This document shows positions 49,753 to 63,948 of a stretch of DNA of 64,000 nt, in pieces; position 1 is the first letter of the stretch, and each line of letters starts with the position of its first letter. The position numbers were made by a program, and so were the translations under genes. Under the pieces are notes generated by a model. It saw only the letters and a program-made list of their open reading frames with translations, made no database searches and had not been told where the DNA came from. This DNA is from Centropus unirufus (Eukaryota > Chordata > Aves > Cuculiformes > Centropidae), in contig VYZI01000074.1 of NCBI GenBank assembly GCA_013397695.1, positions 2,630,315 to 2,694,314 on the forward strand, read 5' to 3'.

Positions 49753-52700
49753 AATAAATACAGAGAAGAAGTGTGTAATTTCTATTAAGTTTCTAAAGAA
49801 ACGGTGTTGTCTGACACAGATGAGGTATAGTAGCACTTGTTGATCCACTTCACTACAGCAGCAGCTACTCTCGTCCGCCTAGGAAATAAACCTGGGGGCT
49901 GCCCTAGACCCAGCTCTGCACGTGTGAATGTGTCTGATGGGAGACAGATGCTGGCCCTGCAGGGGACACAGAGAAGACACGGACAATCTGATCCACAGTT
50001 TTCTATCCTGTTTAGGAGTGAGCCTCGTCTTTTCACATTTTCCTTCTTCCGCTTGCACTCTGCAAAGCTGTATTCCAGTCAGACCAGGGTAAAAATGGGG
50101 TACACTGCAGCAGCTGATTTTCCAGAATGTCATTTTTCCAGCAAGGTTTCTTCTTTCAACTGGCCCAAATCTCCTTTTGAGCCTAAAGGGCAGCTTTTGT
50201 CTGACTTTGAATGAGACCCAGAGATGAGCCTATACCTTGGCTTTGTATGGATGTTGTATGTTTTTAGGTATCTGCAAAGTTACAACAACCTTAGTCTTTA
50301 TAGATTATTCTCTTATACCTGACCTATAACTTGAATAAGCATTCTCCTATGCAGCTTTATCCTTGATCTGGAAAAACAAAACAGTTGAATTTAGCTTTGG
50401 GTATTTTTTTAATAAGCTTTTCCTTTCCACCTGACTTTCTCAAACAGAAATTCCAAGTAAAGTGTGTTGAACAGAAGTGCCCCCCATCATGCCTTCATGC
50501 AAAGACTCTGAAATAGCAAAGCATGAGCCTCCACAAACATGATAGTTGTTGCAGATGCATTGCCCCTGTGTGGCAGATGAGAGAATAAACATATGGGAGA
50601 TGCAAAGTGCTGCTCCAATGTACAGCAATGAACACTGGTTAAGAGCCCCTGTAAAAGAAAATAGAATTTTTACCCTAATCTGTTTTAAAGAACCAGAAAA
50701 TCAAATTTCTTTCAGGCACTTTTTTTTTTGTTTTCACTACATTTCTGTCAAAGGTTTAAGTTGATCTATCCAAGCACAGACTCCAAGCAGTTCCACAGAT
50801 AATCAGCAAGATGCTTATCCTGAAAATTCACTTGAGCTGCTGAATTTCACAAATCGGCTTTTCCTTTTGCATTCCAGAGCTTGTTTTCCCTGTACCCTGG
50901 TGGAGGCCTGTGCCTCCTAGCCGTTGCTCATATTTGTCCCCGAAATACGCTGGGTGCTACTCTGCAGACCCCTATGCTGCCTGCGCCACAAACCCCTGCC
51001 CAGGCCAGGAGGCTGCCTGGTCCAGGTCACATCATGGTGGCTGTTTTATCTGGGCAGGAGAGATGCTCTCCTCTAAACGCTAAAGCAGGAGTCTGTCACC
51101 TTCAGGAAAGGTGCTTTCATTGCTAAGTATCTGACAAAGCTTCAAGAATTTGTAATTTTGGACTGCAACCCATTCTGGTAGCAAAATCACAAGTCAGGTA
51201 ACAAGGATCTGTATTTGTTACTTGCCCATTGGTGTAGACAGCTGTAACAGTTGCAATAACTTTGATCTTTGGCTTTCCCCACTTGGAGAAGTCTTCATTA
51301 CCAAAACATCACCTCTGACCTTCTTTTATATTTTCAACATGCATTTTATTAACTCTTTTTTCATATGGGATATGTGGTGCCTCCCACTTGGTACAAAGGA
51401 GACAAAGTTTACACTTCTGATGTAAAGAGCAGTGGTAACGAAGCTGGCTCCTTGCCAACAGTTTATGCAAAAAAAAACCAAACAAACAAAAAAACAAGAA
51501 TAAAGGAAGAATTTATCGGGAAGGATGAATTAAATCTGTGCATATAGAGTCAGGCTTTCTTGGGGCTCACTGCTGAGACAATCCTATTGCACTTAACATG
51601 ATTCAGACCGGGAAAGTGGAGAACATCCTTATTTCACCCTGTGCATAAACTTTTTGCAGAGATGATGAACTTCAATCACTTGCTCAATGAATTTGTTTTT
51701 ACAGCACCAGGCTAAGAAATGAGGCATTCAGCCTTTCCCTGCCAGTAACACTGAAGGTTTTGCACTTAATATCCATTTGGTGAAACAGTATGCAACAGTG
51801 AAAATTTACTAGATGGTGCAGAAAAAAACAAAGGAAAGTTAAAGTACAGCCTAGAAAAATAAAATGAGTACTGTTTGCATGTACTTTTATTGATTTCTGA
51901 CAGCCATGCTATTTTCAGGGACTAAGGAAGGGAAAAGAATTTCAGTCTTTGAATGGATGAGTGATATACTACCCCACCTCCCTTTAACTAGTCATCTTTT
52001 TTTTTTTTTGTTCTAGTGTGTGCATGTGCAGAAGGGTGGCTACCTAATTGGCCTCAAGAGGGGATTAAACTAAATAAAATCACGGTCCACAGGGGGCCTC
52101 TAAATATGGCATTTTAATTTGAAAATTTTTGTGGGTTCCAGTGTAATTCAAGCTTTTCAAGCTTTATTAGTGCACAGTCATTTGTGCAGCTTGCAAAGCT
52201 CCCATCTCGGTGAGTTTGATATGTCTGCCCCTGCTCAAGCAGAAGACAGAGTGCTCTCTTCAGCTGCAAAACACACTCTGTGACATAACAAAAGCCCTAC
52301 TGTAAATAAAACACATGTTAGTGACAGAAGGCAGCAGAAACCAGCAATGTGCATCCAGGCAGTGACACTGCTTAAAAGTGGTACTAAGCAGAGATAATGA
52401 CACTCAGCGAGCATCTCTCTGCACTGCCTGCAACAGAGGCCCTGGGAGCAGATAGGAGTAAATACCAGCAATTTTACATGTTCGCTTGTAATAAAAGTCA
52501 AAATATGCAGCTTGGTGTAACTAATTGCTGTGGAAGGAGAACGAACCAATAGTGCTCATTGCTGTGAAACTGTTAATGGAGAACTTATGGAGAGAAAGTC
52601 CAAGTTCTCTCATCCAAATTGGAATGTGAAAGAAATCTGTTGGAAGGTGATGACAGAAATGAAGTAAAACAGTTGTTTCCTGATCCATGTGCCAGATGTG

Positions 52701-52999
52701 TCACATACTGTGATAAATAAGATCTGCATCTTACACTCCAGAAATTGGGGAATATTACAAGCGTTTATTATAGTGAAGTACAAAAAAATGTACTTGAAAT
52801 GCTTTGTTTCTCCTGGCACCAAGCAGTGAGAAGTTATTGCACAATGCCTGGAGCTGCTAATTCTTTTGTTTAGGTTCAATCCAACCCAGCCTATTAAAAG
52901 CTTAAATTCAATTTTATTGTTAAGGTATTTATTAACTGATTATGAAAAGACATTAAAGGGCTCATAATTAAACTACTAAATTGTTTCTTACCTTGATAG

Positions 53000-53015
53000 C
53001 CCCCCCCCCCCCCCC
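53000..53015 (+). repeat. Poly(C) tract, 16 nt
   Basis: An uninterrupted run of C. Confidence 0.95.
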
Positions 53016-55139
53016 ATTTTCCAAAACTCACTTCCACAGTATAAAATATCAGAGTTTTAATTTAGAGAAGAATGCTGCTCACAGGGAAACCCCAGCTTTT
53101 GCTTCAATTCTTGAGCCAGTCGCAGGCTGCCTTGCTGTTGCTCATAAGCCCAGAATATCATGGCAGAAGGCCTACTGCATTGGTGGCATTTCTTGGACTT
53201 TCATTTCTTTTAGACTGCTCTACAGGTTTGTGGCATGTTGTCACACTTTTGTAGAAATAGCTGCATGTTGATGTTGGATTATTCAGTCTTATTACTCAGG
53301 AAAAATGTCTCATTGACTTTTGGCCCATATGCTCTTGAAAATCCCTATTGTGAACAGCCTGCTAGCCCTGCCAAGACTGAAGGCACAAGCTTCCAGGCAA
53401 ACAAGATTCCCAGAAGATGCAGTTCCTGAAGATTTGCTATCTAAAAACTCCCCCCAGATTCAAAGCCTGGCAAGAGAGCAGGAGCTGAGTGACTGGATCT
53501 CCCACACCAGGGCATCAAAGAGTCTGCTGACCCTCCGAGCTAGTGATTTTATACAGGCAACTGCATCACGCCTTCATCTGTGTGACTGATATTTGGGTGG
53601 AGTGGGATGGGTACAGGAGGCAGTCAAGGGAGGTTGAGGGGTTTTGTGTTTTCCCTTTGGATATTGATCCTTTCATCAGGAAGGTCATGTGCTCAGCTCT
53701 TTCACCAAGGTTAATGGAGAGACTGGGTTGTCTACCCACTGGTCTTACCACTCTCACCTGGCGTTGGATGTCCACATCATCTCAGAGCTCACTTGCAGGG
53801 CTGTAATATTAGGTGACCTTTCGTGTCCACTTCATCAGGAATTGTTTACTGTTGGTGCAGGAAGAGAGTACACATCTGATTACCACGGGTAGAGATAAAA
53901 CTTGACACCCCCGATAAGTATTATTTGGGTGAAACTCTGCAGTCCCAGAAACCTGATAGTGAACAGCTATTCCCCGAGTATGTTAGCTGTCTTTAAAGAA
54001 GAAAACCAATCCTGTGGTCACTATGCCCGTGATGATCCAGGAGAGTAGCAAGTTCCCTTTGCTGTGATGTTGTGCCGAGGAGGTCGAGAAGCCTTCCCAG
54101 GCTGGCTGGGGCATTAGGCCACTGTTGTGTTCACTCTATGTACTTAGTCAGAGCTGGGGTGGGTGTGTCATGTGCCACTGCACCATGCTGTAGGGACATG
54201 GTGGTTGGGATTCATCTCACCTGGCCCTAAGCACCTAATGCATGTTGAGGGACTGCACCCTCCAAGTGCCTCTGTCTCTCATTTGATGATGAAGGGATAA
54301 TGATTCACTGCACGTAAATGAAGTTCACCCTGGTTACCACTCATGTTTTTGAGGGTAATTTCAGACAGATTGGCTGGACATGCATTTCAAACCCTTAGAT
54401 TTACAAAAATGTTGTGTAAAACCTGTAGGTGAGTCGCAGATAGGAACATTTCCTAAATCACATTCTCTCCTGCCGTCCAGTTTCTGCACACAGGGTCCCC
54501 TTGGGTAACCTTTGCTCTGTAAGTTAGCCTGTCATATTCCAAAGATGTAACATCATCTGTAGTCTTCATCAGTACCTTGCCATCCGTTTCTCAGGTTTCA
54601 GACAAAAAGAACTCTATATTTGTTTTTAAATTCTTGGAAATAACTTTGTTCTCAGGCTATGTCTTCATCACTGGGAGAGCATTGGCTTACTCCAGTTATC
54701 TCATTCTAAACCCCCAGATCAGAGTGGCATAGGTAGCTTTTATTTTGAGAGATAGGTCCTTTAGTTCTCTTTGGGTTTGTCTTCATTAGTCATATGGAAG
54801 TAAAATCCCTCTTGCCTTCCCTTCCACTGATGTTCCCCAGTGAGATACTTAATTTAGCAACTCCCCTGGAAAAACTACCCCCTTTTTTTTTTTGGCAGAA
54901 AAGCTGCAGCTGTAAGTGTTTATGGGAAATAAAGACATCAGATTAGACTTTTTCTTTACACACTAAGCTGCATACCCTCTAGTAACCTTGTTATTTGTTA
55001 TAATATTGGAGGCTGTGGAAGAATAGAAAGACCACAGTTTCTCAGCAGCACAGCTAGAGCTGGCTCACCGTCCAAAATACGGAGGTGCTGTTGCTCTTTA
55101 GAGGTATTTTATTGAAGAAAGTGATACTGCTTTCAACAA

Positions 55140-55165
55140 AACTAGCCCTACCGTAAGGGCTAGTT
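55140..55165. other. Perfect inverted repeat, 10-bp stem, 6-nt loop
   Basis: AACTAGCCCT (55140-55149) and AGGGCTAGTT (55156-55165) are exact reverse complements around ACCGTA. No adjacent gene explains it. Confidence 0.8.
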
Positions 55166-55918
55166 AGGAGCCTCAGCAAAATGTTATTGTCATGGGGAGC
55201 CATGTTTACCCTTAAGGGACACATTAGAAAAAACAATGGACAATGGGCCATAATGACAGCTTATGGGAGGAATTAAGTGAATGAAAGAAAACCGACTATG
55301 CTTTTGTGACGCTGGCATGAAGACAGCTGACAAAGGTCAATGTGTTACAGCTTTGCAAATGGTGAAACTATTGATTGTCCTGGCTTGTCACAGAAAGTGA
55401 AAACACCTATGGTGCATGCCAAGTATACGAAAAAAAAAAAAGGTGATACTTACTGTAGCTAATAGCCAGTGATGAATGTGACAAATAATGCATGATGCAC
55501 TTTGCCTAATCCAGGGTGTGGATTCCCCTGAAGGGTAGAATATTTTTATTTTGCTGCTTTATACAATGTGGAATTGGTTTCTCATAAATGGCAACTCCAG
55601 AACCGAAGACCTACAGAAGAGTCCAGTCTAACCACTTAACCTCACAGACAGCTAAATTCATAAGGTTCTTCCTTCCTACAGCTGAAGGATCCTGGAGTGA
55701 TCAATGTTAGTGGCCAAAATTACTCATTCTGGGAAAGTGAGAACCATCTGCCAGCACCCACCCTCCCATAAGTCAGCTGAGACTCAGAGGTGGTTGGAGA
55801 GGAGCCTTAGCCCCACCTGGAGTCCTGGCAAAGTCCAAGCATGGAGGTGCAGTGGTGACAATGGGAGCAGGATCAGGACTCCATCCGCTCCCTGGGACAA
55901 GGATCAAAACCTGAAACT

Positions 55919-56108
55919 AGAATCACAGAATCCGAATCACAGAATGGATTGGATTGGGAGAGGCTTCCAAAGATCAGCCTATCCACCCTCTCCTACATTT
56001 GACAGAGACATCTTTTATCAGACTGTGATGCTCAAAGCCCCGTCCAACCTGTCCTTGAACACTTCCAATGATGGGGTATCCATAACTTCTCTGGGCAAGC
56101 TAGAGCTC
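55919..56108 (-). mobile_element. CR1 LINE, 3' terminal fragment
   Basis: Reversed CR1 3' UTR: two AATCACAGAAT-type terminal motifs at the left edge (55920-55945), then CTCAAAGCCCCGTCCAACCT, GTCCTTGAACACTTCCAATG and ATAACTTCTCTGGGCAAGCT. Confidence 0.92.
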
Positions 56109-59100
56109 ACTCAACCCAGGCAGTCAAAGGACTGGTGAAGTGGGTCCCTCCCACTGTTACCAGTGTCACTGGATTCCAGCCAGGTTCACCAAGAGTCTGC
56201 AACAGACGTCATGGGCAACAATTTGGGATTATTTACACCAGCATAATTCTGAAAGTTTACTCTCTGGATTTCTTGGTCTAACAAAGCAAGGTATTGCCAA
56301 GAAAAGCACACTCCTATCTCTGGTTAGATAACCCAAGTTTGCTATTTCATTCTGAATTCACTGTGAAAGTAAGATGATTTGGGTGTTAGGCTGTGCCCAT
56401 ATCTCCACTCCAGGTTTATACAGAAGCCCAAAGCAGCTTTCTTAGCTCGTTATGTCTTTTGGGTTGTTTTCACCTAAGTCAGATAAATTGGAACATCAAA
56501 GTTTTGAGCCCAGAAAGTTCTTAAGATCTCCCCAGAGGTCTGTCCTTCACACAGAGCTGCAAATAGCTTGGTGGCCATATAGTCAGAACAGTTCCTACAG
56601 CTGTGAGATGTGCCCCATGTGGCATAGAGGTAGATGCAAGACCCCTGCCAGCATGCATAGGAATGGGGCAGCTTTTCCTCATAATCCTTACCGAGAACTG
56701 TCAATTCACTTTTCATAGTTTGTACCACTCTTTGGATTTAGAAAAGAAAGGCTTGTCCTGTTTTTGCAAGTACAGCACCCAATACAGTTCAGATGGCCCC
56801 TTGGTGAGAGGAAGGCAGTGCATGGAGCATGAAAAGCACAGTGTCTACAGTGAAAACCTGGCCTTGCCATCAGCCTGCCTGAAGAAATGCGTGCTGGCAG
56901 TTCCTGTCCATAGGTGTTACTGACTGACAGATAGCAACGGAGGAAGAAAAATGTTGAAGTGTTGGAAAAGTCAATATTATTATGACCTTGCTCCCCTCGC
57001 TTCCCTGGTCTGAGTATTTTCTTGAGTATGACCAATTACATTCTTTTTTTATGACCAGTCACAAATGCAGTTTTTATTAGCTGATTTGCTCAATGATTCA
57101 AATGTATAGACTTTATTTCAATCTCATTTGAGTGGGAGGAAAGCATACAAGGATTTTTGCTGGCTTAAATTAGTGGAACTGCCCCTTTGGCTGAATGACA
57201 GGGCCTGCATCTTGCAGAGCAGAGCTTTAGCCCTGTCTCTGACTTTTGCCTGTAAATTAGTTTGTGAAGTGGTGTTTATTGCTACATTGGGAGGTTAAGA
57301 CAGCCTAATTGTATGTTTGTACAGGAGAAAACATCACGCCAGAGCCTTAAGCAATTATTCTTTCCATGTCCTTTCACTGTTTAATCTTGACACTGTTCAG
57401 AGGGGAAAGGAGACAATTTGTCTTCACCCTACAGCCAATTAGCAGTAAAAGTGCAGAATGGCTAATGCAATATCCATTGAAGTGGCATCCTCCATTCATC
57501 ACTGAAATAGCATGCATCTAGAACCCCTCACTGGGAATTGTTCTGAGCCCATGCCTGATTGCAGCCAAGGATATCTCCATGATTTATAACTGGACTCATG
57601 GTTCCAAAGTTTGAGAGTGCTCAGCACCTCTCCTCCTACTTTTTCTCTCTAGTGACCATCTTTTCTTTATGAAAGAGTTTTCTCCATGGGATCAGTCTTT
57701 TTAACAGGCCATTACTCACTCAAATATTTTGTCTTTTCTAAATAGCTAAGGTGAGCCATGTGTAATTGCCTTTTTTTTTCCAAGGAGGACATGCTGAATA
57801 TAAACCAGACAAGTAGTGCCTTCTCTGAGTTGGCTGAAAGGAAAGGCACCATAAAGGTAGTCCAAAGAAGTACAAAGAAGTCTCTCTTTTGGACCAGATC
57901 TCATTTAAGTAGGTGGCAAATAACTTCCTTAAAACCACTCAGATCTCATGCCTCACAGTAATGTGCAGTGTGTCTACAGGCATAAACAACCGACAGCAGT
58001 GAATCTCTGATGTTGTGCATATGACCTGTATCTGGCAATGGATGTCCAGGATTCAGTTTCCTTGGAAGTGTCTGAAGGCAGGTTCTTCTCAATGTCTTTT
58101 GTGCCCAAAAAATATTGCTCTTGCAAGAGATATATAAAAATCAGAAGGATCTACCTTCTTCACACAGTCCTATGGCCAGTGCAGCAGGGTCCTCCACTAT
58201 TTTTTACCGAATGATCAAATAAACACAGTAAGAACAAGGTCATGCTCAAATTTTGCTTTTAACTGGCAGGGCAGCAGTTTCGGAGCTTCTCCCTCAAGGT
58301 GATCCAGCCCTATATGTTTTAAGAAGTTTATTCAGCTCTGACTGTTGGTACAGGCTAGTGTGTTGCATCATGAATGGGCATGACTCCTAATTTCTATAAT
58401 AAATGATGCAAGAGGAGACCTACCCAGAAATGACCATTAAATCCTTAGTGTGCTTCTTCATTTTCCTGACACATTTTGGAGGAGTATACGAAACTCTCCC
58501 TCAAAGATGCTAGCTTTGATAAAAGAAAACTAGACATGTCCGAAAAGGTTTTATTTGCTGGATGGAATTAAAAGAAGGTGCCAAGAACATTTTAATCAAA
58601 TGCTCATTACTGAGAGGATCCAAGAAAAAACTCTGTCTCCCCTATTCCCTTTCAAGCCAACAGACCATTTTGAAGGTTTCAGCATGTATCTAACTACATA
58701 TACACACACAAGATGTTCTTGCACTTCCAGCAAAGGAGAAGGTGGAGGAGGACTAGTCGTTAGCAAGATGGGAACAAGACTGAATGTGAGACTGCTCTGG
58801 GAAAGATGTTAGACTATTCCAAAGCTTCAATTTTGACCTCTATTCAAAAACAAAAATGAAAAAAAAGATCTTTATGTTAAAATCCTCAGCTCGTTAGCTA
58901 CTCAAAGAAAATGTCTCTTGCCAAGTAACACAGTCACTCACTTAAAATCCATACATCTCTGCCAGAGTGTATGTCACAGGCCTGATGTGCTAGTAAAACA
59001 GGGAGTGTAAATCTGGGTAGTGTGCTCATGCCAGGCTTAGGGATGTGCAAGGACAGGAGACAGGCTCCAAAAGTTTCACTACCTTGAAATGTACCTAGGA

Positions 59101-61880
59101 TGGTGGTCGTAGGTGCTTCAGTGCCTGTGGAAGCTCTGCTTCCCAGCTATTCCAGGGGCAGGACGAATGACGTCATGATGATGTTATGGTTGCCCTGAGT
59201 TTCCCTAATGCTATTCACAGCAGCCTATGCCACAGGGAAGAATTTCTGGGAGAAAGGTGTCAAAAACATGACACTTTCCAACCGTAGCCGGAGTGGGGAG
59301 TTTCGTGGTGGAGTGTTGACACCGTGTCCCCTGGGGCCTGAACCACTTCTCTTGTAGGTGTCTGACTGTCAAATGTGCTGCAGTGTGTGTTTTCCCTCCC
59401 TTTTGTTTGCTTTATTGAGGATGGCATTGGTTACAGCTGTTTAAAAAATATCTGAGTAGGTTATTATGGGAAAGGACAGAAGAAGTTCTTGCTGCACAAA
59501 TGCAAAGCTCAGATGGTTTTCTTTGCAAGGGTGAAGATCATTAGTGGTTTTCCTTCCTGGGCTGCTTTTGGGAAGGGGAGGGTCTTTGGTGTGAGAGAGC
59601 TAGCACAATGGGCAGTCAGGGATTTTGGAGAGCTAACTGCAGCTCTGGCGCTGAGTCCCACTGAAACTTAGCTGAAAATTTCAAATTGGAGTCTCTGAAA
59701 GGTCGATGATAATAAGTAATAGGGCTGGCTGGAAAACAAGAATTCTGTTTTGTGAAAAATGTTGCGGTTTCAAAATTTGTTTTCTTTCCAGTGTAGAAAG
59801 TATATCAGATCTTTCTTCCTTTTTTTTTTTTCCTTTTGCAATGGAGAGGGAAGAAAATAAAAAATAGGGAGATGAAAAAAAAAAAAGAGCCTTAAAAGCT
59901 AGTTGAGTAGGGCAATAGTTCACATAAGGAACTTGACCTGACATCTCTGACATCTCCCTGACCAAGGTGAGATGGGGGCTCTTGGCTAAAATTAGTTTTC
60001 CCACCCAGTAATTCCATCCTGAAGATTACAAATTTTTTTGAAAAATCTTTCATTGGATCTTTTGTGTTTCTTTAAAAAGTTTTAATACTACGACTTTATT
60101 TTTTTTATTTAGAAAGGGAGTTGCGAAATTTCTTTCTAATACCCACCTGCATATATATTTTTACTTATAGCAATGCTCAGTGCAGAGGCAGTTCTTCATC
60201 TCATAGATACTATCCAACTGCTTGCTGGAGCTGGGGGGAGATACAGTACTGCAACACATCTGAATATCTGTCCATTTCTGCAGAAGATTGTTTAAAATGC
60301 TGATTGTGTGTTTTGTTCTGCAACTTCAGGCAGATGTGTCAGAAATAAAGGTCTCAGCATCCCTCACTTCAGCACTGCCACTTCTGAAATGCTGGTGATG
60401 ATACCAGGATGTTTTTCCAGCTGGCAGGGACGTTGAAAATTTTGATTAATAACTGCAGAGCAATTTGAACGTGACAGTCTTCAGTGCAGTTTTGAACACC
60501 TTGCCTTGAATACCTTGTATGGACAAGACATGCAGAGCTGTAGTCAAAGATACAGACATGGTGCAACATATCAGCAATAACACTCCAGACAATCTAAGCT
60601 GAACCAGCCCACTGAAGGTCTGGCTGACAGGCTGGCTGGCTAATGACTGTTCATAGTTTTGGCCAAGGTAAAATAACATGAGATCATTTATAAATAATTA
60701 ATTTTTGTTTACCCAAGTTTTTGGAGTGTTCCCCTAGGCAAAGTGAGCCAACATGAAGTACAATAGGGATGAGGTGCAGCTGTAACTACTGCTTTGCTTG
60801 TTGTAGTTAATATCCAGTGCTAAGTGGTGCTACAGGAGATGAGATTGCAACTGCAGCTAATTCATGGAAAAAACAGAGTTCTCTGCAGAGCACTGAAGAC
60901 GTTAGACCTACAGGTGCAGGGTGTGAACTTGTAAAGTCTTTTCAAAATTCAACTGGGACTTTTCCAAAGCAAAATACTATTTCTGTAGGCAAAATAGATT
61001 TAGCACCTATTCTTGCATAGCTATGTGTCTCCTTAGCTACCACTGAAACAAATTACACGTGAAAATACAATATTGAACTCTGGAGGTATAATAGCTTTGT
61101 GATGAGTAATTCTCAGATTGCCATCTTTTAGTCAAAGAGAAAAAAATACTCATCTAGGCCTGTCAGTTCTCTTTGTAGCCTTTCTTTGCTTGCATCAAAC
61201 CACTGTGATTCTTTTTTTTGGCTGAGCGTGATCATAGGGGCTTTGAGGAGGAATACAGAGTGTCACAGGAAACTAGGGAGTGACCGTTCTCCCCTCCGCA
61301 TTGGTGACGTCTCTGGAGAACCCTGTAACATTTAGCAGCAACAGCAACAGTAAGAACGAACTCTGAGATGCCACCTTACTTTTTCATAATACAACAGAGA
61401 CTCTAGTGAGTTAATCCTGGTAAAGCAGCCTCTGAAGTGGATGCAAATTGTTGAAGCAGGAAGGTGGGGTTAAAACAGTCACATTTGAGTGTCTATAGTG
61501 AGGCAGCTAAATATGAGCATCCAATTTTATTCCCATTCAAAGGCAGAGGGATTTGGCTGGCTCCTTCACTTGATGATGGTCATGTTCAGAATGGGCTTGT
61601 AGGACAGAAGTTTTACCTCTTGATCTAAAATGAGGAGGCCCAATGTCTGTTTCCCCTAACATGAGCATTTCCCCAGCTGCCTGGGGATGATGATTGTTTC
61701 ATCCCTTCCTTAAGATCTCAGCACTGAAACATACATCTCTCTTTTTCCTGGCTAAGAAAGAAAACATGGGTAAAATTCAGTGAAAATTCATCAGTTTAAT
61801 AACAGTTTTTAGACTACAAATTTGACTGTTTTATAACATATGTTGGGCAAAAAAGTCCCTGCCTATCTTCTACATTTGGA
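56109..61880. other. Non-coding
   Basis: No gene or mobile element recognised. The block 57050-57480 has balanced composition, many homeodomain-like TAAT and ATTA cores and no repeat similarity, which would fit conserved non-coding DNA but is not shown. Confidence 0.45.
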
Positions 61881-61988
61881 AAACCCCAGGCACACAGTGA
61901 GAATGTTGGGGTTGTCCTGTGCAAGGACAGGATTTGGACTTGATGATCCTGATTCCCTTCCAACTCAGGACATATTATGATTCTAGGA
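61881..61988 (+). mobile_element. CR1 LINE, 3' terminal fragment
   Basis: GGACTTGATGATCCTGATTC, CCTTCCAACTCAGGAC and TATGATTCTAGGA match the last part of CR1. Only about 100 bases are recognisable. Confidence 0.85.
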
Positions 61989-62399
61989 TTTTGTGGGTAT
62001 TACAGGAAATAAAGACAGAAAGTAGGGCACGTGGTCCATGATGAAGAACGCACAGTTATGCTGTTGAATAAGGAAATTACACAGAATTAATACCTTGGCC
62101 ATAAGCAATATTTTTTATACTAATTCTGTCCTGTACTGAATTAAGTCCATTTAGCAACTGGAGCTGGTCTAGCTGGCATTTAGATCATGATGCTAGGTTA
62201 AGTTTGAGTGTACATCATAACTCGAACTTTCATACCATCTTTGCCCCAAAAATCTAACAAGCAAATGACTTGGACTTGAAGATACTGCAATAAATAAGAT
62301 GATGAGCTATGAAAGCTTACTATGTTTAAGCCTACAAACCTTCAGATAAGTATTTTAAGGCCCAGAAACCTATAGTCTTGATTTTGATGGATCTGTGTT

Positions 62400-62662
62400 G
62401 CCATGTGGAACCTGAGCTTAACCAGAAGAATGAGAGGGACCTACAGGAGATGGGTGGCCTCAGGGAAAAAACTCTCACCAACTTCTTGTGACATGTTTTC
62501 TGTCGCTCTCAGAAGTATGGCCAGCAACTTCAGGCACCAGGTGTGGCACTTAGGGACATGGTTTAGTAGCAGACTTGGTAATGGTGTGTTAATGGTTGAA
62601 CTCAATGATCTTAAGGGTCTTTTCCAACCAAAATGATTCTATGCCTCTATGATTCTGTGTGT
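62400..62662 (+). mobile_element. CR1 LINE, 3' terminal fragment
   Basis: GTGGCACTTAGGGACATGGT, TTAATGGTTGAACTCAATGA, CTTTTCCAACCAAAATGATT and CTATGATTCTGTG give the usual CR1 3' end. The first 120 bases are more diverged, so the left boundary is approximate. Confidence 0.88.
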
Positions 62663-63948
62663 ATGTAGAGTTATGCCTTGGGCTGTATTTTAGAGGTTTG
62701 ATGGTTTGACAAAGAGCTCTGAGATAAGCAACAGAATCAGTGGCGACCATTTGCATAAACACTGGAAAGTAGCTGGAAGTTCCATGCTAGGGAAAGACAC
62801 TTGTCCCAGGGAACAAAATATTTGGCTGCTGCCACGGACCCGTTTTCCCAAGATGAAAAATAGCACAAGGGAAGAGCTTGTGGAATAAGCTTCTGAGACA
62901 ACTTTTTTTTTTTAATTTGGAATAAAAAAATGATTCTTTTGGCCTATGTTTGGTGAAAACAGTGGAAAGTCTAGATTTATTGGAAGAGAAATAAAAAAAA
63001 CAAGAGCAGTAATAAAAAATAATACCGACAGTGACAGTAGGACAATTTATAATTAGGGGTCAAGTATCCTATTAGTTTGGGGCTATTTCTCTTTAAATAG
63101 GAGAACCAGTCACAAAGGATTCCTGAGAGATGATATAATCTGGAACTATATTGGAAAAAAGTTTGCTTCTCTCTTAAATTACCAGAGCCTTTTGTATCCT
63201 AGTAAAACACTTTATTACTTGATCTGGCTCTAGAGAAACAGTGATTCCATAACAAACCTTTCCCAGGACTTTAATTATTTCTTTTATTATAGCCTGAAAA
63301 AGGACCAGGTCACTTCTGAAGGCCACAGAAAGAGTATAATTTTTTTTTCCTGGGCAAACAAACAAAACTCAAAGGAATGTTTCTTTCTATCAGAATCCTA
63401 AATTGAAGTTAAGTTGCTAAGTACTGAGAGGGCAATAGTTCTGTTCCCAGAGCCATGTCTCAGAATATATTTCAAAGAATTATCTGATGAACTTCTAGTG
63501 AATCTCTTAAAACCCAGCCCTGCCCCAGCACAACTGTGATTCTTCTTTGTCACAAGAAATATAAGGAGATTTTTCAAATGAAAGCTCACGTGGCTTATGA
63601 ATAATACAGATGCTTCTTTACAGGCCTGGACGTTTGATGTTTCGGTGATGGACCCAGCTGTGTGTTATAAGGACATCACAGGACATGGCCATGCTTTCAA
63701 TAGCCATAAATTTCTGACAGTGCTTGACCAGTTCTCCGTATGATGGTCCATTATGGATATTGTCCCTCCAAAATTTGCCTGCTGAGATGGGAACTCAACA
63801 CAGAACAGCCAATGAAAACTAGAAAGATGTGCAAAGTCTTTGTAATGCAGGACAAACAGGTAAGATAGGGCCCTCCATTCTGTAATTCTATGGAGGATTT
63901 ATTGTAACAGAAAAGTATAGCTTAATACATAGTTGAACTGCTGATCCA

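Larger units (their letters stand above)
49753..55918. other. Non-coding after the gap
   Basis: Open frames of up to 125 codons (49837-50214) lack any family resemblance and overlap frames on the other strand. No element recognised apart from the poly(C) tract and hairpin listed. Confidence 0.5.

Noticed and set aside
49837..50214. 125-codon plus-strand open frame beside the gap
   Set aside because: Low-information composition, overlapping open frames on the other strand, no family resemblance or splice context.
54250..54310. MIR-like wording around GATGATGAAGGGATAATGATT
   Set aside because: Only a short stretch resembles the MIR core and the rest does not align by eye.
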